From: Taxillus chinensis
Lineage: Eukaryota > Streptophyta > Magnoliopsida > Santalales > Loranthaceae
Assembly: GCA_023512835.1 (NCBI GenBank)
Contig: CM042087.1
Span: forward strand, 8,286,550 to 8,350,549
Direction: 5' to 3'
Length of the DNA stretch: 64,000 bases
Shown here piece by piece: positions 58,101 to 64,000 of this stretch. Position 1 is the stretch's first letter. Every line of letters starts with the position of its first letter. The notes beneath the pieces are model-generated. The model did not search any database. It saw nothing but the letters and a program-made list of their open reading frames with translations, and was not told the origin of the DNA. The translations under genes and the position numbers were made by a program.

Positions 58101-58956
58101 GAAGCTCCGGGATCCACTGAACAAGCAAACGCGCATCAGGGATTCACAGTTTTATGACACATGCAATAAACTTATCTCTATGAAATAAACAGAACTCCTC
58201 AATTTTGAAATAAACCCACCTTTTTTAGTATGTTCTCATAACTTGCGCGACTAACCAATGAGAAAGCTACGACAAAAACATCTGCCCCTCTGTAGCTCAA
58301 GGGTCTAAGTCTGTTGTAATCTTCTTGGCCTATGAACGGGATTCAAAACACAATTGGTTTAATACCAACGCGACAATCACCATTTAGTCTTAGAAAATTT
58401 TAAAATTTAAGAAAAATTAATTATGACATTCAACAATTTCACCTGCGGTGTCCCAGAGACCTAAATTGACCGTCATCCCTTCAGCCACCACATTTGCACT
58501 GAAGTTATCGAACACAGTGGGTACATAATCCTGGGGTTCATCCCGCGATTGTCGGAACACATAATAAAGTCATTTTATGTGCCAAAACGTGAATCAGCCG
58601 GGGTAAAGTAAGGCACATGGTTTAAAGAACAACAAATAGAAGAAAATTCAAAGGAACCAACCCAATAATCCATTGCGACCCACAGTTTGAGCTACACACA
58701 AAGGCAAAATACAGAAACATAGAAACCCACACTTCGCGTCGCCACACGTACGCAGAGAGAAGCATTACATTTCTAAATTGGATGGGAACATACCCGGAAC
58801 ACCCGAAACATAGGAACCCAGATGGGTAGTTCAAATTAAAAGATAACATACAGTTGGGAATTTGTTGCTTGTGTAGCAGATGAGCATGCAGGTCTTGCCA
58901 ATAGCCCCATCTCCAACTGTGACGCACTTGATGAACCGTGAGGCGCTTGAAGCCAT
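52177..58956 (-). CDS. ROP: Type II ROP (Rac-like) small GTPase, eight exons
   Basis: Exons on the minus strand: 58852-58956, 58443-58530, 58220-58329, 58053-58116, 54030-54094, 53875-53940, 53636-53733, 52177-52216 (636 nt, 211 aa plus stop). All introns are GT-AG and phases match. P-loop GDGAIGKT (15-22), switch [16 protein letters not shown] (61-66), TKLD split between exons 4 and 5, and ECSSKTQQ for guanine recognition. A polybasic stretch (185-195) precedes G196-C197...C203-G204, the GC-CG box of type II ROPs, which are S-acylated rather than prenylated; the extra last intron is typical of that class. ROPs are plasma-membrane switches in polarity, ROS and hormone signalling. The tail is GLLGLK. 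Start ATG 58956 follows an UTR with a likely acceptor near 59027. Intron 4 (54095-58052) is swollen by a hAT element; intron 7 carries a MITE. Coding is intact. Confidence 0.95.
52528..52988. mobile_element. Harbinger/Tourist-type MITE in ROP intron 7
   Basis: Flanked by TTA on both sides (52528-52530, 52986-52988), the 3-bp target duplication of PIF/Harbinger elements. The 455-bp element begins GAGCACTGACAT and ends with the complement of GAGCACTGGCAT. Each end also has its own inverted repeat: ATTAGCTT...AAGCTAAT on the left, GGCATCGGTCTC...GACCGATGCC on the right. No coding capacity. A C-rich centre lies at 52628-52760. Confidence 0.75.
54390..54397. other. Left 8-bp target site duplication of hAT
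   Basis: CACACGCC, identical to 57905-57912; 8 bp is diagnostic of hAT insertion. Confidence 0.95.
54398..57904 (+). mobile_element. hAT transposon in ROP intron 4
   Basis: 3507 bp with perfect 16-bp terminal inverted repeats (CATAGTTATTAAAGGC at 54398-54413, its complement at 57889-57904) and 8-bp target duplications on both sides. The ends are GC-rich with AGGCGCGCCTAGG-like words. It carries a decayed transposase on the plus strand, opposite to the ROP gene, so the ROP pre-mRNA holds it in antisense. Confidence 0.97.
55026..57637 (+). pseudogene. hAT transposase (BED finger, DUF659, hATC), inactivated
   Basis: ATG 55026; codon 12 is TGA (55059-55061), where the family has Trp in RDPGWKY. 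A BED-type zinc finger follows (CNFCSK...AKQH). 55209-55983 holds the DUF659 region ([21 protein letters not shown]). After a short intron, about 56060-56686 holds [20 protein letters not shown] and a run to a TAA at 56684 where Glu is expected. Then 56687-56878, an intron, and 56953-57069 with [15 protein letters not shown], the hATC dimerisation motif. The last exon 57164-57637 ends in an acidic Asp/Glu tail. At least two nonsense codons, and possibly another near 56054, make it non-functional. Confidence 0.9.
57905..57912. other. Right 8-bp target site duplication of hAT
   Basis: CACACGCC, matching 54390-54397. Confidence 0.95.
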
Positions 58957-59100
58957 GAAAGACAAGCCAAGCCAACCAAGGAGTCCGACAAATGAATGTG
59001 CTTGGGATGATTTGATTTAGAAACAAATCTGTAAAGAAACGAAATAAGCAGGAGAATTTCAATGTCCTTCAAACGAATCGTAAATTTTACTCATTTCGCT
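58957..59100 (-). promoter_or_regulatory. 5' UTR of the ROP gene
   Basis: Directly upstream of the start. On the minus strand GTTTCTTTACAG (about 59027-59038) looks like a splice acceptor, so the first exon of the leader may lie further upstream. No TATA box assigned. Confidence 0.45.
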
Positions 59101-59948
59101 TTGGGATTTTATTTTATTATTGGTGTTGGGTCAAATACACTAGGCTGATAACTGATTCACCACGATATCTTATTCGTTTGGATCAAAATCACGAGTACTG
59201 AAATTGGACAGTATTAGATCACTGGTTGGCATCCGGATATATGTGGCAGTTGTGTCATTATGATATCAGCTGCAACTAATATTTTATTCAGCCCATGACG
59301 CTCCAATGTGTTTGGATTATAAAAGTACCTTGTGGCATTATATGGTTAGGGTTTGAGAGGACATAACACAGTTCTCCCGCTGACCTCGTTATGCGACCTA
59401 GATGTCGTCTCTTTTTCTCTTCGAACACAAAGGTCATTTTCTCTTTAATTAGTACAAATTACTAATTCCGTTGTATAATTTCTTGTAGTTTTGGATTTGC
59501 TTGGGTGTTAGATTTAGTGAGAGTCCATTATGGAAAATTTATATTACCTAACATTTTTGTCGTGTGTTTGATTTAATAAGAATTTATTGTTTAGGAAGCG
59601 TGTTTCTGTTATATGGTATTCACTTTTGTTTGATTTATTGGGGTTTTGTTGATTAAATTTGGAGATGGAGAAGGTTGGCCATATGACCCTAAGGAATATC
59701 TTATTCTGCAAAGTTTGATTGTGGTTGAAATAAAATCAATTCTCCTTATTTTGAATAGTTAAATTTTGTGTTTAAATTTTCGATGTTGGACTGAAATAAT
59801 TGTATTGTAATCTTTTAGGTTGCACTGAGGAGATCCTAAAAAGGCGCACTGTGTTAGTTGGAGCATAATCATTTACCCCGAAATGTTGAAGGTTTGTTAT
59901 TTTAGATCAAATAGGTTATCATCATCATTAGCTCGAAGATCAGTGCCT

Positions 59949-60029
59949 GAAGCTAAGCTGCCTGAGTCGAGCAGAGGTGAGGCGTAAGACTTTACTGACC
60001 TTAGCTCGACTCAAGTGCAACTTAGCTTC
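59949..60029. repeat. Imperfect inverted repeat, ~25-bp arms
   Basis: GAAGCTAAGCTGCCTGAGTC (59949 onward, continuing GAGC) pairs with 60004-60029 (GCTCGACTCAAGTGCAACTT...) leaving a ~31-base loop. It could form a stem-loop RNA or be a remnant of a foldback element. No known RNA family was recognised. Confidence 0.65.
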
Positions 60030-60860
60030 CTAATGGTGCGCGAAACGTTTCCACAGCTTCTGGTCAATGTCATAGGAGTGTTTTGCTCAAAGTAAAGGAA
60101 GTTTGTTATTTTAGATCAACTAATAATAGTTGTGGATCTGCTTAATTGTACAAATATAACAATCATCTCCATGATTTATTAAACACACAGAAAACTTGAG
60201 ATGGAGAAGATATTGTTAATTTTAAATTCAGTAGTTAATATTAATGGACTGATGATGGATTTTGTGTTTGGTGCTTTCTGTGATGTCTCATGTTGACTGG
60301 TGAGAATGAGGAGGGTTTGGTTTGCCAATGGTGTAAATCCTCAAAATCCGCATGACTGTTTGAGCCTGGGACTGCAAGGAGGGCCATTTTGCTTCAGGGT
60401 GGCCCCATAAAGCTTGACTTTGGCCTCTAAGGATTGTATATTGGCTTTAATGCTAGCTGAAGTTACATTGGGAAAGCAGCAACATCTTGTGTTCATTGTA
60501 ATTATAAATATGGAAAGTTTGTTATGAAAAGTGCTCTATGAGCAACAACTTTGTTGTTTGAGGACTACATACATACTTGTAATGACGAGAAAAATATAAG
60601 TAAAAGCTTTTATATAAATGTAAGTCGAGATGTAGTGACATGTTTGGAATAGAATTGAAGAATCAAGGTCTTATTCATCCCTAATCTAAGTGAAAACCAA
60701 CCTAATAATCATCAGTTAACGTGACGATTCGGAAATTGTACATCATTCAACCTTTGAGACATACACCTTCAAGTCGAACAGAACTGAATAAGCTTAAGTC
60801 ACTTCCAAAGACGAGGTAAAGTGGTGACAATGACGTGTCATATTTGATTTAAAATGAATA

Positions 60861-61075
60861 GAAGTAAACTACTGACAATGAGTGAATGTACTATAAATGT
60901 GGTATTCAACTATGACTTCACGAACCGAAGTAAACTGCTGACGATGACTCAATGCGTTATAAACCGACTCGTATTCGACTATGACTTCCCGAATCGAAGT
61001 AAACTACTGACAATTACTCAATGCATTGTCAGGAGTCTTGTATTCGACTATGACTCTTGAATTGAAGTAAACTGC
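60861..61075 (+). repeat. ~68-bp tandem repeat, three units
   Basis: GAAGTAAACTACTGACAATG-type starts recur at 60861, 60927, 60996 and 61064 (spacings 66, 69, 68), each followed by CTCAATGC and TATTCGACTATGACTTC. It leaves a 68-codon open frame with 23-residue repeats. Origin unknown. Confidence 0.85.
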
Positions 61076-61709
61076 ATTGAAAGACGAAGGCAACTGCTGA
61101 ACCGATTGAAGGAATAAATCTTCTTTCAGGGAAAACGTAATTTCGGTTCAACATTTGTTAAAAAGCAAAGGATTCAATCAACAATCTCCCCATATTTGAT
61201 TTTGATCCATTAATGCGTAATTGTCTTCAGATCAACATCCATGAAGATTAAATTCTTCGCATATGGCTAACTGTTATCATTAAATAATCGAGATTTCTTA
61301 CACATGTTCTTCAAAACTAACTCCAATCACTTTGAGCCAGAGAAAACGTTCAAATGTTATGAAAAGAAGTAATCTTATGGAGAAATAACAGATTAAACGC
61401 AATTGAATGAGGGAAACTTAGACACAGTGAAGGTATACAGCTGAAATTTTCAAAATTGAAATTATATAAATATCAGTACTACTTTATACAAAGTCTGCGT
61501 ATAAGAAAGTAAATTAATGAGGAAGTGCAGGTTTTGTCAATGGTTTAACAGATAGACTTCTTTTGAAGATCATGTTAGCCACAATCATTCTTAGATACTG
61601 TGTGTCTTCATTAGTATATGTAGTCATGCCATTCCATGGCCATTGTAGAATGCCTTCTGTAGTTTTCATCAATTGAACCAAAAAAAAAGGCATATGAAAG
61701 CACTACAAC

Positions 61710-62391
61710 TATAATGACCCGTGTTTGGGGTTCCGGTAGTTAACTATGTGATGGAGTGCACATCGAGGGATGTGAATATTAGTACGACGACGTATGCGTC
61801 GAATAGAGAGTTTTGACTGTGAGTGGGCCCAATTTGGAGTCGGAGCCCCGAAAGGGTAATTTTGGGATTTTTGTGGTGTGGTCGGGTGACTTTTTATTTG
61901 TGATTTTATTTGGAAAAACAAATCTCAATATAGTGATATACTCGTCAAACGGAGCGTTTTGACGGTAATTAGTCTTGATTTGGAGTCGGGATCCTGTGAG
62001 GGTAATTTTGATATTTTAATGCATTAAATGTGGGAGAGTATAAATAGGGCAATGAAAAGCCAAATCCCTAAGTGTCATACGTGCTTGCCTTTCTAGAGAG
62101 AGAAAGAGGAGAGGAGAGAGAAGAGAAGGGAGAAAGCGAAATTGACGATTCGGAGCTCAAATTGACCAAAGTCGAGGTAGGGATTCGTTCTTCTCACTCC
62201 TATGTTGTTGACTATGCTTGCTAGAGTAGCTAAAATATGTGAATTAACTCCCACTTCGTGGAATTGGAAGTATGAAACCTAGAGTTTGAGAAACTCGATT
62301 TATGTTGTTTTGGTAGCCTAAGATGGCTAAGATGAGTTAGAAAGCCATTTGTGGGATCTATTAGTGCTTAAAAATGAAGATTTAACGGGTA
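61710..62391 (+). repeat. Gypsy LTR fragment, cut by the copia LTR
   Basis: Begins TATAATGACCC (TG end mutated) and resembles the 10-kb gypsy LTR family: TTTTGACTGTGAGTGGGCCC, GTCGGAGCCCCG and a second such block near 61965. A GTATAAATAGGG promoter box lies at 62038, followed by a GA-rich leader (62094-62135) and GAGGTAGGGATTCG. It is interrupted at 62392. Confidence 0.65.
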
Positions 62392-63941
62392 TGTTGGATC
62401 AAGCTCAAAATTTGGATGATGCGGATAAAATCCTATGTAATTTGATTTGAGACATTGCATGTTTATTCTTAAGTTGTTACAGAAGATATGATCTTAATCA
62501 GGACCATCACTCATGAGAGCAAAACTGAGGACAAGATACATAATCCTGATCCGGAGAAATGTGAGTGCCGTTAAACACTTGGTAAATAACCAAGTCTACA
62601 CTTCATACGGAATAAGGATCATTCGTGCGGACTAAACACTTAAAGCTACGGACTATGGATTTCGCGTCTTACAATTTAAACGGACTAAGTCAAATAGATA
62701 CGGAATAAGAATCATAGTCTACATCTTGCACAGAGTAAGAGAAAGTTATTGCGGAATAAAAAGCTAAGTCTTCCTTTCAAGTGGACTAAGGACAAGAAGA
62801 CACAGAGTAAGGAATCCGAGTCTTTCATACATGCGGAGTAAGGAATGATTTGTGCGGAATAAGGACCCAAGTCCTTCATTCGCACGGAGTAAGGAAAATA
62901 AATGTGGAGTAAGGAATCTGAACCTTTTACTTAAGCAGAGTAAGGGAGTGCTAATACGGAGTAAACCATCCAGACCTTTTAACTCATGCGGAGTAAGGAA
63001 CTCATGCAGAGTAAGGAAGCGCTGATATGGAGTAAGCTCTCCGGACTTCTCGTTTATACGGAGTAAGGAAGCACTGACACGGAATAAGGATTCCAGTATC
63101 AAACTGACATGGAGTAAGTGACCACTAACATGGAGTAAGGAACTTTATGATGAATTAAGAATATGCTACTTCAACTTATCATCTTCGCATTCAAAGTCGT
63201 CAGCTCGTAGTGTCCCGATGTAAGACAAACTCGTTGAAAACCTAAAATATCTTACATGTGGATCACACGAATATGTGGACATAACTTTAATTGCACTTGG
63301 AATCATGCAAAGTAATTCAAAGTTTAAAGACCCAAGATCTCGAGCTCCACATCCGCGGCAATCAAGGCAGAGAGATTTCCGAGGAATAGTCAATGCAGCA
63401 CGTTGCTCGGAAGAACAAGTTCCAAGGATGTTTCTAACGGATGGCTATATATATTAACACTTGTACATTTTCATAGGGCGCGTACATGTAAAAGAGCATA
63501 TAGAGATTATACTGGCTAGTATGCGTGTACATGTAAAAGAGCATATAGAGATTATACTGGATAGTGTGTGCATACATGTAAAAGAGCATATAGAGATTAT
63601 ACTCGCTAGTGTGCGCGTACATGTAAAAGAGCATATAGAGATTATATTGGCTAGTGTGTGCATACATGTACAAGAGCTAATAGAGATCATACTGGCTAGT
63701 GTGTTAGTAATTGTAAACAGAGTGTAAGAGAATTGTTCAGTAGATTGAAAAGCTTCATTAGCTTTAATCTGTTATATTTTGTTGTAATTATCTCTTGATA
63801 ATAAAACAAAATACTTCCAATATCTGGTTATCTTCCGCATTGATTCTATCTCTTAACTAGATAAGTGTTGTGCTAGAGACGAGTGAAGAGTTTTCGATTA
63901 AGAGCCTATTCACCCCCCCTCTAGGCTCCTAGGGACCAACA
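62392..63941 (+). repeat. 5' LTR of a second SIRE-like copia
   Basis: 1550 bp, TGTTGGATCAAGCTC to CTCCTAGGGACCAACA, same family as 42000-43350. A primer-binding site follows directly, so this is a 5' LTR with the element body to the right of the window. It contains CGGAGTAAGGA motifs (62800-63150) and a 45-bp tandem repeat. Confidence 0.92.
63479..63703 (+). repeat. 45-bp tandem repeat in LTR, five units
   Basis: The unit begins GTGTACATGTAAAAGAGCAT and continues ATAGAGATTATACTGGCTAG plus 5 bases. Because 45 is a multiple of three, several frames stay open (Tyr/Met/Leu-rich on minus), which I do not call. It is absent from the LTR at 42000. Confidence 0.93.
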
Positions 63942-63943
63942 AG

Positions 63944-63955
63944 TGGTATCAAAGC
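63944..63955 (+). other. tRNA-iMet primer-binding site and start of copia interior
   Basis: TGGTATCAAAGC, two bases inside the LTR, differs from the iMet consensus by one base. The remaining bases to 64000 are the element's leader. Confidence 0.88.
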
Positions 63956-64000
63956 AAGTTCTACCTGCTCAAAGGAGAGATCCCACTCTTTCTCTCTCTC

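Larger units (their letters stand above)
59101..61709. other. Intergenic region
   Basis: No gene is supported. AT-rich with two small structured patches listed separately (59949-60029 and 60861-61075). 60240-60450 contains short stretches that look exon-like (for example 60303-60370) but no domain was recognised. The upstream part (59101-59700) may include the ROP promoter. Confidence 0.5.

Noticed and set aside
58622..59072. 146- and 78-codon minus-strand ORFs
   Set aside because: They read ROP exon 1 and flanking UTR/intron in the wrong frame; the spliced ROP model explains the sequence.

Overview
This is a transposon-dense stretch of a flowering-plant nuclear genome, most likely a eudicot. 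The evidence is nested Ty1/copia and Ty3/gypsy LTR retrotransposons, hAT, CACTA and MITE elements, GT-AG introns, and two plant-specific host genes: a SUO-like TFIIS-N/GW protein and a type II ROP GTPase. I see no bacterial or organellar genes, rRNA, tRNA or CRISPR. A species cannot be named from this sequence.

Left part (1-43896), a nest of mobile elements. The outermost layer is the 3' end of a Ty3/gypsy element: internal 3' UTR 1-951, then LTR from 952, resuming at 43351-43896. Its LTR is split by a 5'-truncated SIRE-like copia (about 1810-43350). The copia is itself broken twice. The first break (3725-26939) holds a CACTA-like element with captured exons of an acyl-CoA-binding kelch protein gene (3725 to about 7405). 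It also holds two pieces of a Tat/Ogre-like non-coding region (7406-10174 and 18448-21654), the second carrying a 2-kb array of 37-bp repeats. Between those pieces lies a complete minus-strand gypsy derivative (10175-18442, 5-bp target duplication CGGGG), and the break ends with the 3' part of a plus-strand gypsy of the same LTR family (21655-26939). The second break is a complete 10.25-kb gypsy element (27026-37277, target duplication TGCAC). After copia pol comes an extra reading frame (39161-41787) that ends in a Ulp1-like cysteine protease domain, then the copia 3' LTR (42000-43350).

Middle (43897-52176): a host gene, plus strand, for a SUO-like protein that keeps the TFIIS N-terminal domain, DLN motifs and two GW motifs but lacks the N-terminal BAH domain.

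Right (52177-59100): an intact eight-exon type II ROP GTPase gene on the minus strand (211 aa). Its intron 4 holds a 3.5-kb hAT element with perfect 16-bp terminal inverted repeats and an 8-bp target duplication. Its intron 7 holds a Harbinger-type MITE. From 59100 to 61709 is intergenic sequence with small repeats. From 61710 is a gypsy LTR fragment cut by the 5' LTR and primer-binding site of another SIRE-like copia that runs off the window.

The only apparently functional genes are the SUO-like gene and the ROP gene. All retrotransposon and transposase coding regions carry stops or frameshifts. Homology calls come from recognising families by eye; no search was run.
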